The notes: generated from the sequence alone by a model not told the origin. A stretch of DNA of 64,000 nucleotides from Tissierella simiarum (GCF_018917865.1 NZ_JAHLPM010000014.1:27194-91193), one strand, 5' to 3'. Positions 18,841 through 27,932 are shown, counted from the first letter of the stretch. Made by a program: numbers and translations.

Positions 18841-19245
18841 TTGAATATAGATATTTCATATGAAATTCCAAATGCAGAAGAATATAATAATTTAAGGATA
18901 ATTTCAGGGTTGAGCCCTAAGGATGAAGCAGCATCAGAAATAGGATTAAAAAATTCTATTTTTATGATTAGTTTGAGGGATTCTGGTAAATTAATTGGTA
19001 TGGGAAGAATCATAGGAGATGGCGGATGCTTTTATCATATAGTGGATATCGCTGTAGCCCCTTCTTATCAGGGCAATGGATTAGGTAATTTAATTATGTC
19101 AGAAATAACTAAATATCTAGATGATCATGCATCAAAAGATTCTTATGTAAGCTTAATTGCCGATGTTCCAGCTGATAGATTATATAAAAAGTTTGGATTT
19201 GATTATTCGGCACCAAAGTCTGTTGGCATGGCAAAAAGATATTAG
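18841..19245 (+). CDS. GNAT-family N-acetyltransferase
   Basis: A 134-aa single-domain GNAT protein. The acetyl-CoA loop is VAPSYQGNGLGNLIM (about residues 77-91), preceded by LIGMGRIIGDGG. The C-terminal DRLYKKFGFDYSAPKSVGM is typical of the small YitI/AAC-like subgroup. TTG start after GGGGAGGGG. Substrate unknown. Confidence 0.85.
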   Translation: MNIDISYEIPNAEEYNNLRIISGLSPKDEAASEIGLKNSIFMISLRDSGKLIGMGRIIGDGGCFYHIVDIAVAPSYQGNGLGNLIMSEITKYLDDHASKDSYVSLIADVPADRLYKKFGFDYSAPKSVGMAKRY

Positions 19246-19279
19246 AATTAACATTATCTAATACATATATATGGTAAAT

Positions 19280-19332
19280 AATATATAGAAAACTACCCTA
19301 AGGATATTAGAAAGTATAATTTTCTATATATT
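19280..19332. terminator. Hairpin downstream of the GNAT gene
   Basis: Thirteen-base perfect arms AATATATAGAAAA (19280-19292) and its complement (19320-19332) are separated by 27 bases. There is no T run, so a terminator role is only possible. Confidence 0.35.
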
Positions 19333-19383
19333 CAATTATATATGATGGGAATGTCTGTTTTGCTATTTGTCCCCTTAGTCAAA

Positions 19384-19412
19384 TTGACAATTTTCCTAAA
19401 ATGGTGTAAAAT
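19384..19412 (+). promoter_or_regulatory. Sigma-A promoter of the tRNA-Arg-tadA unit
   Basis: TTGACA (19384-19389), 17 bp, TAAAAT (19407-19412); the tRNA begins 20 bp later. Confidence 0.8.
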
Positions 19413-19431
19413 ATATTAGTATAAAATTTAT

Positions 19432-19508
19432 GCATCCGTAGCTCAGTAGGATAGAGCGGCGCCCTCCTAAGGCGTGTGTCGGGGGTTCGATTCCTCTCGG
19501 GTGCACCA
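19432..19508 (+). tRNA. tRNA-Arg (anticodon CCT)
   Basis: Acceptor GCATCCG/CGGGTGC, anticodon stem-loop CGCCCTCCTAAGGCG with CCT, T-arm GGGGGTTCGATTCCTC, discriminator A and an encoded CCA. It lies directly before tadA. Confidence 0.96.
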
Positions 19509-19522
19509 TTTTGGTGATTGAT

Positions 19523-19975
19523 ATGGACGAGAAATATATGAAAGTTGCTTTAGAAGAAGCTAAAAAGGCTTATAGCACCTACGAAGTACCGGTAGGTGCT
19601 ATAATTGTTCACAAAAACAAGATTATAGGAAGAGGATATAATAAAAGAGAAACTCTAAAAGATCCTACTGCTCATGCAGAAATATTGGCTATTAAAGAAG
19701 CAAGTGAGTATTTGGGAGGATGGAGGCTAATAGACTGTACTATGTATGTAACATTAGAACCTTGTCCAATGTGTGCTGGAGCTATAGTTAATTCTAGAAT
19801 AGATAAATTGATTATAGGAACAAGAGATTTAAAGATGGGCTGCTGTGGTACTGTAGAGGATTTAACTAATCATCCTAAATTTAATCATAGGTTAGAAGTT
19901 ATCTTTGGAATTTTAGAAGAAGAATGTAGCAATCTTATGAGAGACTTTTTTAAAGAGCTTAGAAATAAAAAATAG
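19523..19975 (+). CDS. tadA: tRNA-specific adenosine deaminase
   Basis: A 150-aa zinc deaminase that converts A34 to inosine in tRNA-Arg(ACG). The catalytic HAE (THAEILAIKEAS) and zinc ligands PCPMCAGAI are intact. I choose ATG 19523 (MDEKYMKVALEEAKKAYS), which has GGTGAT just upstream; TTG 19511 and GTG 19514 are in frame but abut the tRNA. The start lies 15 bp after tRNA-Arg, so a shared precursor transcript is likely. That tRNA carries CCT, so it is not itself the editing substrate. Confidence 0.95.
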   Translation: MDEKYMKVALEEAKKAYSTYEVPVGAIIVHKNKIIGRGYNKRETLKDPTAHAEILAIKEASEYLGGWRLIDCTMYVTLEPCPMCAGAIVNSRIDKLIIGTRDLKMGCCGTVEDLTNHPKFNHRLEVIFGILEEECSNLMRDFFKELRNKK

Positions 19976-20165
19976 CAAAGGAGTGTTTTATAATTTCAAA
20001 AACTTAAATAAATTGAACATTCTTATTATTATAGTATATGTAAGAGTAGTTTTATGTTATAATATGAGAGTAAAATAGAGGGATGTCTATCTATAAGGTA
20101 GAATGAAGGAATTGGAATTTAGTTTTAAGGTGCTATTTTACCAACATTAAAAATTCAATAAACTT

Positions 20166-20257
20166 GGAGAGATGTCCGAGAGGTTGAAGGTGGCGGTCTC
20201 GAAAACCGTTGTACAGTGTAAGCTGTACCGTGGGTTCAAATCCCACTCTCTCCGCCA
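20166..20257 (+). tRNA. tRNA-Ser (anticodon CGA)
   Basis: A long-variable-arm tRNA: acceptor GGAGAGA/TCTCTCC, anticodon stem-loop GCGGTCTCGAAAACCGT with CGA, variable arm GTACAG/CTGTAC, T-arm GTGGGTTCAAATCCCAC, discriminator G and an encoded CCA. Confidence 0.96.
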
Positions 20258-20267
20258 AGAATGAAGA

Positions 20268-20312
20268 ACAAAAAAGATAACACTGTGGTTTCCCACAGTG
20301 TTATCTTTTTTG
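20268..20312 (+). terminator. Intrinsic terminator after tRNA-Ser
   Basis: AAAAAGATAACACTGTGG pairs perfectly with its complement over a TTTC loop and ends in TTTTTT. The 220 bp from here to the next promoter hold no gene that I can see. Confidence 0.9.
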
Positions 20313-20535
20313 AGGAAGCCACTTTTAAAGATAAACTTGTAAAACTGAGGATAACACTAGGTATTCTTTATAAAAGTAAAACATTTATTGTCAATATTTT
20401 AACGATATATATTGCAAGAAATTAGACAACCTTACGAAAAAAATAGGTGAAAACGTATACTTATAACATAATTATCGCAAGAATGGCATATTATTGAAAT
20501 ACAATTGACAATTATTTAATTATTCAGAAAATTCC

Positions 20536-20564
20536 TTGACAAAGTATTGAAAAGACGTTATATT
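20536..20564 (+). promoter_or_regulatory. Sigma-A promoter of the sodium-symporter genes
   Basis: TTGACA (20536-20541), 17 bp, TATATT (20559-20564), 33 bp before the ATG. Confidence 0.7.
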
Positions 20565-20596
20565 TGTAATAATAAAAAAGTAAAGGAGGAATAGGA

Positions 20597-21973
20597 ATGA
20601 CCAACAACAATGGAAATTCTCTTGGAGAAACCAAGGGAAGAGAAAGCTTTAAGAGCAGCTTTGGTTTGTTGGCAGCTGCTGTAGGGTCAGCTGTAGGATT
20701 AGGGAATATCTGGAGATTCCCTTACATTACTGGTGTTAACGGAGGAGGAGCTTTCTTAATTATTTATTTATTTTGTGTTGTAGCTATAGGACTGCCCGTT
20801 ATGCTAGCTGAATTTGTAATTGGTAGAGAAGGAAAGAAAGATGCTATAGGTTCTTTTAAGTATTTAGCCCCGGGCAAAAAGTGGTATATATCTGGAGTGC
20901 TAGGAGTATTGGCAGCTTTTTTTATACTTTCTTTTTACGGTGTTATTGCAGGTTGGACTTTAGAATATATCGTTAGTGCAGCTGGTAATCAGTTTGCTGG
21001 AAAGAGTGCTGCAGAAATTGGAGGATTTTTTACTAGTTTTATTTCAAGTCCTATTAAGCCCATTATTTGGCAAGTTGTATTTATGAGTATTACAGCAATC
21101 ATTGTGGCTACAGGTGTTGAAAAGGGAATTGAAAAGTTTTCAAAATTGATGATACCTTTGCTATTATTAATCATTATTATTCTTGATATTAGAGCCCTTA
21201 CATTACCTGGAGGAATGGCAGGAATTGAATTCTTATTTAAACCAGATTTTTCTAAAATAAATGGAAAGGTAATTTTGGCAGCTTTAGGTCATGCCTTTTT
21301 CTCCCTAAGCTTAGGTATGGGAATTATGATTACCTATGGTTCATATATACCTAAGGAAGAAAAACTGGGGAAAACTGCTTTAAAGGTATCTATAGCAGAT
21401 ACTTTAATAGCACTGCTAGCAGGAGTAGCTATATTTCCTGCAGTATTTGCCTTTGGCATAGCTCCTGATTCAGGACCGGGTTTGGTATTTATAACTTTGC
21501 CAAACGTATTTGCCCAAATGCCAGGAGGATATTTCTTTTCAATAATGTTCTTTTTGCTTTTAGCATTAGCAGCCTTAACTAGTACTATTTCTCTGCTAGA
21601 AGTAGTAGTAGCTTATATAATTGAAACATTTAAGATGGAAAGAAAGAAAGCTACATTAATTTCTGCTACATTGATAACTTTAATTGGTATGGTTGCTTCT
21701 TTATCAAACGGTAATTTGTCTTATATTCAAATATTTGGAAAGAACATATTTGATTTTATAGACTATTTAACTGCTAATTATTTCTTGACTACGGGAGCAT
21801 TTTTAAGTAGTATATTCTTTGCTTGGAAATTAGATAAGGAAGTAATAAAAAATCAATTAACCAATCAAGGTGCTTTTCAGGTAGACTATATAAAGGCTTT
21901 CTATTTTCTATTAAAGTTTGTTGCACCAATAGGTATAATCTTTGTATTCTTAACAGAAGTAGGTTTGATATAA
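20597..21973 (+). CDS. Sodium-dependent amino-acid transporter (NSS/LeuT family), copy 1
   Basis: A 458-aa polytopic protein of LeuT fold. The family signature AVGSAVGLGNIWRFPYITG (sodium and substrate site in TM1) is at about residues 29-47. SFYGVIAGWTLEY (TM3), GHAFFSLSLGMGIMITYGSY (TM6) and LTSTISLLEVVVAY (TM8) carry other conserved sodium and substrate positions. The missing extended termini mark a bacterial type. AAGGAGG precedes the ATG. A close paralogue follows, separated by a small hairpin. Substrate not predictable; amino acids are likely. Confidence 0.93.
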   Translation: MTNNNGNSLGETKGRESFKSSFGLLAAAVGSAVGLGNIWRFPYITGVNGGGAFLIIYLFCVVAIGLPVMLAEFVIGREGKKDAIGSFKYLAPGKKWYISGVLGVLAAFFILSFYGVIAGWTLEYIVSAAGNQFAGKSAAEIGGFFTSFISSPIKPIIWQVVFMSITAIIVATGVEKGIEKFSKLMIPLLLLIIIILDIRALTLPGGMAGIEFLFKPDFSKINGKVILAALGHAFFSLSLGMGIMITYGSYIPKEEKLGKTALKVSIADTLIALLAGVAIFPAVFAFGIAPDSGPGLVFITLPNVFAQMPGGYFFSIMFFLLLALAALTSTISLLEVVVAYIIETFKMERKKATLISATLITLIGMVASLSNGNLSYIQIFGKNIFDFIDYLTANYFLTTGAFLSSIFFAWKLDKEVIKNQLTNQGAFQVDYIKAFYFLLKFVAPIGIIFVFLTEVGLI

Positions 21974-22004
21974 AGAGTCTGGGCATAGCCCAGACTTCTT
22001 TTTA
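21974..22004 (+). terminator. Hairpin/attenuator between the two symporter genes
   Basis: AGTCTGGGC pairs with GCCCAGACT over an AT loop, followed by TCTTTTT. It starts right at the stop codon of copy 1 and would reduce read-through into copy 2. Confidence 0.75.
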
Positions 22005-22019
22005 AAAGGAGGGAGTTTG

Positions 22020-23363
22020 ATGGAAAAAAGAGAAAGTTTCAAAACTAGCTTTGGAGTTTTTGCTGCTGCTGTTGGTTCTGCTGTAGGATTAGGAAATATA
22101 TGGAGATTTCCCTACATTGTAGGTGAAAATGGTGGGGCAGCATTTATATTAGTCTATCTTTTATGTGTAGCTATTATAGGATTACCTGTTTTACTATCAG
22201 AATTTATAGTTGGTAGAGAGGGAAAGCTTAACGCTATAGGTTCTTATAAAAAGGTAGCTCCTAATACTAAATGGTATCTAAGTGGGGTCTTAGGGGTAAT
22301 GTCGGCTTTCTTAATATTATCTTTTTATAGTGTTATTGCTGGATGGACTTTAGAATACGTGTTTAAGGCAATAACTAATCAATTTGTCGGAAAAAGCCCT
22401 GTAGAAATAGAAAGTATGTTTACATCTTTTATAACAAACCCTGTAAAATCTATAGCATGGCAATTACTTATTTTAACAATAACTTGCTATATAGTAGCTA
22501 CTGGAATAGAAAAAGGCATTGAAAAGTATTCTAGCATATTAGTACCTGCTTTAGTTGGAATAATAATTATTTTAGATATAAGAGCTTTAACTTTACCAGG
22601 AGCTTCAGAAGGAATGAAGTTTTTATTTAAGCCAGATTTTTCTAAAGTTAATGGGAAGGTAATATTAGATGCTTTAGGACATTCTTTCTTTTCTTTAAGT
22701 TTAGGAGCAGGAACTATGATTACCTATGGCTCATATATTAAGAAGAATGAAAACTTAGGTACTTCTGCTTTAAAAATTGGCATTGCTGACACTTTAATAG
22801 CTATTTTGGCTGGAGTGGCTATATTTCCTGTAGTATTTGCTTTTGGGATTCAACCCAATAGTGGTCCAGGGTTAGTGTTTATAACTCTACCAAATGTATT
22901 TCCAAAGATACCAGGAGGTTATATATTTTCAGTATTATTTTTTGTATTATTAGCACTAGCGGCTGTAACTAGTACCATATCTATGTTGGAAGCAGTAGTT
23001 GCCTATGCAATGGAAAGGTTTAATATAAGTAGAAAGAAGGCATCTATTATTACCACTATTTTAATTGGAATAGTAGGTATATTTGCAGCTTTATCTAATG
23101 GGCCTTTATCTCATATATTAATATTTGAAAATACATTCTTAAATTTCTTAGATAAATTAACTGCAAATTATTTTATGACCATTGGATCTTTAATTACTAT
23201 ATTATTTGTTGGTTGGAAATTAGATAAGAGTATTATTGAAAATCAGATTACTAATGAAGGAATTCTTAAATCCAGTTATCAAGGTACCTATTACTTTATA
23301 ACAAGATATATTTCTCCTTTAGCTATAATTATAGTATTTTTGGCTAGTATAGGAATAATCTAG
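22020..23363 (+). CDS. Sodium-dependent amino-acid transporter (NSS/LeuT family), copy 2
   Basis: A 447-aa paralogue of the preceding gene, colinear over its whole length (AVGSAVGLGNIWRFPYIVG, SFYSVIAGWTLEY, GHSFFSLSLGAGTMITYGSY). Differences fall in loops and in substrate-facing TM3/TM6 positions, so specificities may differ. Start ATG 22020 is used because it sits 6 bases after AGGAGGG; the TTG at 22017 is in frame but less likely. It is followed by its own terminator. Confidence 0.92.
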   Translation: MEKRESFKTSFGVFAAAVGSAVGLGNIWRFPYIVGENGGAAFILVYLLCVAIIGLPVLLSEFIVGREGKLNAIGSYKKVAPNTKWYLSGVLGVMSAFLILSFYSVIAGWTLEYVFKAITNQFVGKSPVEIESMFTSFITNPVKSIAWQLLILTITCYIVATGIEKGIEKYSSILVPALVGIIIILDIRALTLPGASEGMKFLFKPDFSKVNGKVILDALGHSFFSLSLGAGTMITYGSYIKKNENLGTSALKIGIADTLIAILAGVAIFPVVFAFGIQPNSGPGLVFITLPNVFPKIPGGYIFSVLFFVLLALAAVTSTISMLEAVVAYAMERFNISRKKASIITTILIGIVGIFAALSNGPLSHILIFENTFLNFLDKLTANYFMTIGSLITILFVGWKLDKSIIENQITNEGILKSSYQGTYYFITRYISPLAIIIVFLASIGII

Positions 23364-23379
23364 TATATATTATGTATGT

Positions 23380-23417
23380 AAAAAACAGAGGGAATTTTTT
23401 TTCTCTCTGTTTTTTTA
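23380..23417 (+). terminator. Intrinsic terminator after symporter copy 2
   Basis: AAAAAACAGAGGGA pairs with CTCTCTGTTTTTTT around a T-rich loop. Confidence 0.8.
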
Positions 23418-23500
23418 TAACTCATATAAGCCTTTGTTTAAAAACTTATGGTTTTCTGATAATATAATATGAGTAGAGAATAAAATAAGAAGGTGATGGA

Positions 23501-24571
23501 ATGGAATTATTAAACAAAACACTTAAAGCAATAGCTTCCCCTAATGAAGAATCAAAGATAAAAGCCAAAGAGGTTTGGGACAACCTTGTTAAACCTATAG
23601 GTAGTCTTGGTTCTTTAGAAGAAATCACTATTAAAATAGCTGGAATGACTGGTGAAGTCCACAACAAAATCAACAGGAAAGCTATAGTAGTAATGTGTGC
23701 TGATAATGGCGTAGCAGAAGAAGGAGTAAGTGCTTGTCCTCAAGTATTTACAATGCTTCTTACAGAAAGTATGGTAAAGGGGATTACAGGGCTTGCCGCT
23801 TTATCTAAATTTACTAATACAGATATAACTTTATTGGACATTGGATTAAAGGGAGATATAGATCATCCTAAGGTAATTAATAGAAAAGTCGCATATGGAA
23901 CTAAAAACTTTACTAAGGAATCAGCTATGACCTATGAAGAAGCAGTTAAGGCTATAGAAATTGGTATAGAAGTGGGAGATACACTGTATAGCCAAGGGTA
24001 CGATATATTGGGAACTGGAGAATTAGGAATAGGAAATACTACTACTAGTGCTGCTATTTTAAGTGTTTTCTCTGGACTAGACCCAGATATAACTTGTGGT
24101 AAAGGAGCAGGTCTTACTGATGAGCAGTTTAGTCTTAAGAAAAAAACCTTAATGACGGGATTAGAATTAAATAAACCCAATAAAGAAGATCCAATAGATG
24201 TAATATCTAAGGTAGGCGGTTTTGATGTAGCTGGAATGTGTGGACTCTTCCTTTCAGCGGCGAAAAATAGAAAACCTATAGTAATAGATGGATTTATTTC
24301 TTCAGCAGCAGCTCTTTGTGCAGTAAAGTTAAATCCAATGGTAAAGGAATATATGATTCCTTCTCATCTTTCTAACGAACCAGGAGCAAAATATATGATG
24401 GAACAATTGGGATTGAAACCTATGTTAAATTTAGGTATGAGATTAGGAGAAGGTTCAGGTTGTCCATTGGCTTTTCAAGTAATAGAAGCTGCTTTATTTA
24501 CAATGGATAATATGGGAACATTTAAGGAAGCTTCAATAAATAGTGAAGTGTTAGTAGATATAAGAGAATAA
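23501..24571 (+). CDS. cobT: Nicotinate-nucleotide--dimethylbenzimidazole phosphoribosyltransferase
   Basis: A 356-aa CobT. It activates the lower-ligand base for cobalamin by transferring phosphoribose from nicotinate mononucleotide. Conserved stretches are VKPIGSLGSLEE (N-terminal), MCADNGVAEEGVSACPQ, GTGELGIGNTTTSAAI, CGKGAGLTDEQ and the C-terminal LGMRLGEGSGCPLA with the catalytic glutamate. AAGGTGATGG gives a good ribosome site. First gene of a four-gene nucleotide-loop cluster. The upstream gap (about 80 bp) is too short for a cobalamin riboswitch. Confidence 0.96.
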   Translation: MELLNKTLKAIASPNEESKIKAKEVWDNLVKPIGSLGSLEEITIKIAGMTGEVHNKINRKAIVVMCADNGVAEEGVSACPQVFTMLLTESMVKGITGLAALSKFTNTDITLLDIGLKGDIDHPKVINRKVAYGTKNFTKESAMTYEEAVKAIEIGIEVGDTLYSQGYDILGTGELGIGNTTTSAAILSVFSGLDPDITCGKGAGLTDEQFSLKKKTLMTGLELNKPNKEDPIDVISKVGGFDVAGMCGLFLSAAKNRKPIVIDGFISSAAALCAVKLNPMVKEYMIPSHLSNEPGAKYMMEQLGLKPMLNLGMRLGEGSGCPLAFQVIEAALFTMDNMGTFKEASINSEVLVDIRE

Positions 24572-24588
24572 ATAAAAAGGTGATAAAA

Positions 24589-25125
24589 ATGATAACCCTA
24601 GTAACTGGTGGTGCTAGAAGTGGTAAAAGTACTTTTGCAGAAAGTATATTTGAAAATAAAGAAGATGTAGTCTATATTGGAACCTCTAGAATAATGGATA
24701 AGGAAATGATGGAGCGGATAAATCTACATAAAAAAAGTAGACCCGAGTATTGGAGAACATATGAAGGAAACTATGATTTAATACAAGCTCTTGGAGATGA
24801 AAAAAATTATTTACTAGACTGTATAACAGTACTAACTTCTAATATAATGTTTGATATTACTCAGGATAAGGAATATATAGATTATGAACTTCAAAGAGAA
24901 GTAGAAAACTGTATAATTGAAGAAATAAAAAGCCTTATAGAAGAGGTAAATAAAAGAGATTATAATCTTATAATGGTAACTAATGAGGTAGGAGATTCCA
25001 TAGTTCCAGAACATCATATTAGTAGAGTATTTAGAGATATTCAAGGAAGGATAAACCAAAGAATAGCTTCTTTATCTGATCAGGTTTATTTGGTATGTTG
25101 TGGTATACCAGTGAAGATTAAATGA
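24589..25125 (+). CDS. cobU: Adenosylcobinamide kinase / guanylyltransferase
   Basis: A 178-aa bifunctional enzyme that phosphorylates adenosylcobinamide and attaches GMP. The P-loop GGARSGKSTFAE is at the N-terminus. The HKKSRPEYWRTYEG segment contains the conserved H/RP/W/T/E pattern including the guanylylated histidine region, and VTNEVGDSIVPEHHISRVFRD is diagnostic. I choose ATG 24589, 6 bases after AAAGGTG, over the in-frame GTG at 24580, which overlaps that site. Ends in a 4-bp overlap with cobS. Confidence 0.95.
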   Translation: MITLVTGGARSGKSTFAESIFENKEDVVYIGTSRIMDKEMMERINLHKKSRPEYWRTYEGNYDLIQALGDEKNYLLDCITVLTSNIMFDITQDKEYIDYELQREVENCIIEEIKSLIEEVNKRDYNLIMVTNEVGDSIVPEHHISRVFRDIQGRINQRIASLSDQVYLVCCGIPVKIK

Positions 25126-25859
25126 TAAAAGGGCTAATATTGTCTATACAGTTTTTAACTAGAATACCTATAAATATAGCCATAGACTTTAATGAGGAAA
25201 ACTTGGCGAGGAGTACTTTCTTTTTTCCTCTAGTAGGAGCTATTTTAGGCAGCATAGGTGGATTAACATATTATTTATTTTCCTATATAAACAAGGATTT
25301 AGCATCTTTTTTAGCAGTAATAGCAATAATTATTGGTACAGGAGGTCTTCATTTAGACGGATTAGGAGACACCTTTGATGGGTTCTTTTCCAATAGGAAT
25401 AAGGAAAGAATACTGGAAATAATGAAGGATAGTAGAATTGGAACCTTTGGAGTAATAGCTGTAGTTTTAGATATACTTTTTAAATATATTTTAATATCTA
25501 ACTTTAAAAGTCATATACCTTTAATATTAATTCTTTCTCTATCTAATAGCAGACTTATGGTGTGTCACAAAATGGCATGTAAAGAAGTAGCAAGACCTGG
25601 AGGTCTTGGAGATATGTTTTATAGTAGTGGACCAAAGAAGTTTGCTATAATGGGAGGGATAGTATATGTCTCAATTATTGCTTTTTTAAATCCTGTATTT
25701 TTAATACCTTTAGTTTTCACTTTCATAATAGGAGAAATTATAAGTCATACCTCTTATAAAAAAATAGGAGGTTTTACAGGAGATGTATATGGTGCTACCA
25801 TAGAAATAGGAGAGATTGCATCTTTATTAGCATTTATGGGGGTGTTAAAATGGATATAA
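25122..25859 (+). CDS. cobS: Adenosylcobinamide-GDP ribazoletransferase (cobalamin synthase)
   Basis: A 245-aa membrane enzyme that joins adenosylcobinamide-GDP to alpha-ribazole. It has several hydrophobic helices and the conserved acidic motif GGLHLDGLGDTFDGFFSNR (about residues 66-85), plus MKDSRIGTFG. ATGA overlap with cobU and a 10-bp overlap with the phosphatase gene indicate tight coupling. Confidence 0.95.
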   Translation: MIKGLILSIQFLTRIPINIAIDFNEENLARSTFFFPLVGAILGSIGGLTYYLFSYINKDLASFLAVIAIIIGTGGLHLDGLGDTFDGFFSNRNKERILEIMKDSRIGTFGVIAVVLDILFKYILISNFKSHIPLILILSLSNSRLMVCHKMACKEVARPGGLGDMFYSSGPKKFAIMGGIVYVSIIAFLNPVFLIPLVFTFIIGEIISHTSYKKIGGFTGDVYGATIEIGEIASLLAFMGVLKWI

Positions 25860-26422
25860 TCTTGGTTCGTCATGGAGAAACGGAAGAAAATGCTTTAAAA
25901 AACTTCAGTAGAAAAGATGTCCAATTGTCCCAAAGAGGAAGAATACAAATCGAAAATACTAGAAAGTATATAGAAACATTAGATTTTAAAAAGGTATATG
26001 TGAGTCCTCTAAATAGGACTATTGAAACTATGGAGATTCTTGAATTAGAAGGAATTAAGGAGAAGAGAATACAAGAAGTAGATCTTGGTCTCTTTGAAGG
26101 CAAAAACTATGAAACCTTAGAAAGAGAATTTCCTGAAGAAACTAAGCTTTGGAATGAGGATCCTGTAACTTATGCAGTTCCCCAAGGTGAAAGTATAGAA
26201 GGTGCTTATTCTAGAGTTAAAGAATTCCTAGAGGAGTTAATTGAAAGAAATGAAAACGTATTACTAATATGCCATGAAGGAATTATTAGAATAGCTTTAA
26301 GTTGGGTATTTGATAGACCTGAATACTTTTTTAAGTTTAAAGCAGAAAACGGTAGTATAAATATTATAACTGTCCATGAAGGATATAAATATATAAATAA
26401 GATGAACTATATAAATTATTAA
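25850..26422 (+). CDS. cobC: Histidine phosphatase, probable alpha-ribazole phosphatase
   Basis: A 190-aa phosphoglycerate-mutase-like phosphatase with the catalytic LVRHGETEEN at residues 5-14, EVDLGLFEGKNYE and the second histidine in ICHEGIIR. Position at the end of cobTUS supports CobC, which removes the phosphate of alpha-ribazole-5'-phosphate; by sequence alone it could be another phosphatase of the superfamily. Confidence 0.85.
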   Translation: MDIILVRHGETEENALKNFSRKDVQLSQRGRIQIENTRKYIETLDFKKVYVSPLNRTIETMEILELEGIKEKRIQEVDLGLFEGKNYETLEREFPEETKLWNEDPVTYAVPQGESIEGAYSRVKEFLEELIERNENVLLICHEGIIRIALSWVFDRPEYFFKFKAENGSINIITVHEGYKYINKMNYINY

Positions 26423-26477
26423 CATCATACAACAAAAGAGAAAATATTATAATACAAATGATAAGGAGAATACTATA

Positions 26478-26855
26478 ATGGAAATTGAAATTTTCTTAGA
26501 GAGGATAATACCCTATATTACTGGATCTCTAGAAACTGTAGGGGTATTTATTATCGTTTTAGCTTCTATAAAAACTTTTTACCAGTTTGTAAAAGGCGGT
26601 TTCAATTTTGACGATGAAGAAATTAAGATGGAGCTAGCTAAAGCTTTGGCTTTCAGCTTAGAGTTTAAATTAGCTGCCGAAATACTTAAGACAGTAATAG
26701 TAAGGACTTTAGATGAGTTTATTATTCTTTCAGCAGTAGTTATTTTAAGAGTAATATTAACCTTCGTTATTCATTGGGAAATCAAAAGTTCTGAAACTAA
26801 TGATGAACCAAATGGTAATGGAAAGAGTTCAATACCAAAAAAGAAGGGAGAATAA
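26478..26855 (+). CDS. DUF1622-family membrane protein
   Basis: A 125-aa protein with two or three hydrophobic helices (YITGSLETVGVFIIVLASI; LDEFIILSAVVILRVILTF) and a central KMELAKALAFSLEFKLAAEIL segment typical of DUF1622. The tail (about residues 107-125) is polar and basic. Function unknown. The next gene begins 8 bp after its stop. Confidence 0.78.
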   Translation: MEIEIFLERIIPYITGSLETVGVFIIVLASIKTFYQFVKGGFNFDDEEIKMELAKALAFSLEFKLAAEILKTVIVRTLDEFIILSAVVILRVILTFVIHWEIKSSETNDEPNGNGKSSIPKKKGE

Positions 26856-26863
26856 GAATAGCT

Positions 26864-27919
26864 ATGGAAAATATAAAAGATTTATCTAAGCTATTTGAAG
26901 GAATACCATATGCAAAATTAGGATTTGCTCCAACGCCTCTTTATAAAGCAAAACGAGCTTCGGAAGAATTAGGAGTAGAAATTTATTTTAAGAGAGATGA
27001 TTTAACAGGACCAAGTGTATTTGGTGGAAATAAAATAAGAAAACTAGAATTTTTAATGGGGGACGCTTTAGAGAAGAAAGCGACTCATGTAATTACTCAT
27101 GGTGCAACTCAGTCAAATCATGCTATGCAAACTGCTACAGCAGCCAATATATTAGGATTAAAACCTATATTATATCTCGTGGCTTTGGTTGAACCAGATG
27201 AATCAGATTTAAAGAGTAATTTATTTTTAAATAAAATCCTTGGTGCAGAAACCAATATTATAAGTTTAACCGGTAATATGACAGAAGAAGATGGAAATAA
27301 AATTGGCGATGAAATGGCAGAAAAGAGAAAGGCAGAGTTGGAAAAGGAAGGTTATTTTGCTTATGATGTGCCTATAGGCGGCTCTACGTCTATAGGAGCT
27401 TTGGGATTGGTTAAAGCACTTATGGAATTACCAGCTCAAATGGAAGAACAAGAAATAGATAAATTTGATTATATATTCTTATCTACAGGAAGCGGTGGAA
27501 CTATGGCAGGAATCCTTGCAGGTAGGGAAATTCTTAATTGGGAGTCAAAAATAGTGGGCATTACTGCCAGCCCTAAAGGAGAAAAATATAAAGATAAAGT
27601 GGTATCTTTAACAAATGATGCTTTAAAATTATTAAAACAAGATTTATCTGTGACAAGAGATGATTTTATAATAGACAATGATTATATTGGAGAAGGATAT
27701 GAAATTCCTACAGAAGAAGCTTCCAATGCTATTAAATATTTTGCAAGAAAAGAAGGAATACTATTTGATCCAGTATATACAGGAAAAGCAGTGGCTGGAT
27801 TATTAAATTATATTGAAAAAGGATTAGTACCAAAGGGAAGTAAAGTATTGTATTATCATACTGGTGGAGGTACAGGATTATTTGCAGAAAAAGAAATAGT
27901 TGGAAACTTAATTGACTAG
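26864..27919 (+). CDS. PLP-dependent D-cysteine desulfhydrase / ACC deaminase family enzyme
   Basis: A 351-aa fold-type II PLP enzyme. The internal aldimine lysine lies in FGGNKIRKLEFL (about residues 53-64), after YFKRDDLTGPS. The substrate/cofactor loop is GATQSNHAMQTA and the phosphate-binding segment STGSGGTMAGILAG. Family members degrade D-cysteine to pyruvate, sulfide and ammonia, or deaminate related D-amino acids. ACC deaminase is less likely because its dedicated active-site context is not apparent. It may supply pyruvate and ammonia in an amino-acid fermenter. Confidence 0.88.
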   Translation: MENIKDLSKLFEGIPYAKLGFAPTPLYKAKRASEELGVEIYFKRDDLTGPSVFGGNKIRKLEFLMGDALEKKATHVITHGATQSNHAMQTATAANILGLKPILYLVALVEPDESDLKSNLFLNKILGAETNIISLTGNMTEEDGNKIGDEMAEKRKAELEKEGYFAYDVPIGGSTSIGALGLVKALMELPAQMEEQEIDKFDYIFLSTGSGGTMAGILAGREILNWESKIVGITASPKGEKYKDKVVSLTNDALKLLKQDLSVTRDDFIIDNDYIGEGYEIPTEEASNAIKYFARKEGILFDPVYTGKAVAGLLNYIEKGLVPKGSKVLYYHTGGGTGLFAEKEIVGNLID

Positions 27920-27932
27920 TAGGAGGTTGAAA

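Noticed and set aside
19976..20165. Signal-recognition-particle RNA, often found near tadA in Firmicutes
   Set aside because: The conserved GGAA/GNAR-loop region of the small SRP RNA is not present here or after tRNA-Ser.
23418..23500. Cobalamin riboswitch expected before cobTUSC
   Set aside because: Only about 80 bp lie between the previous terminator and cobT, and no conserved B12-box sequence is visible.
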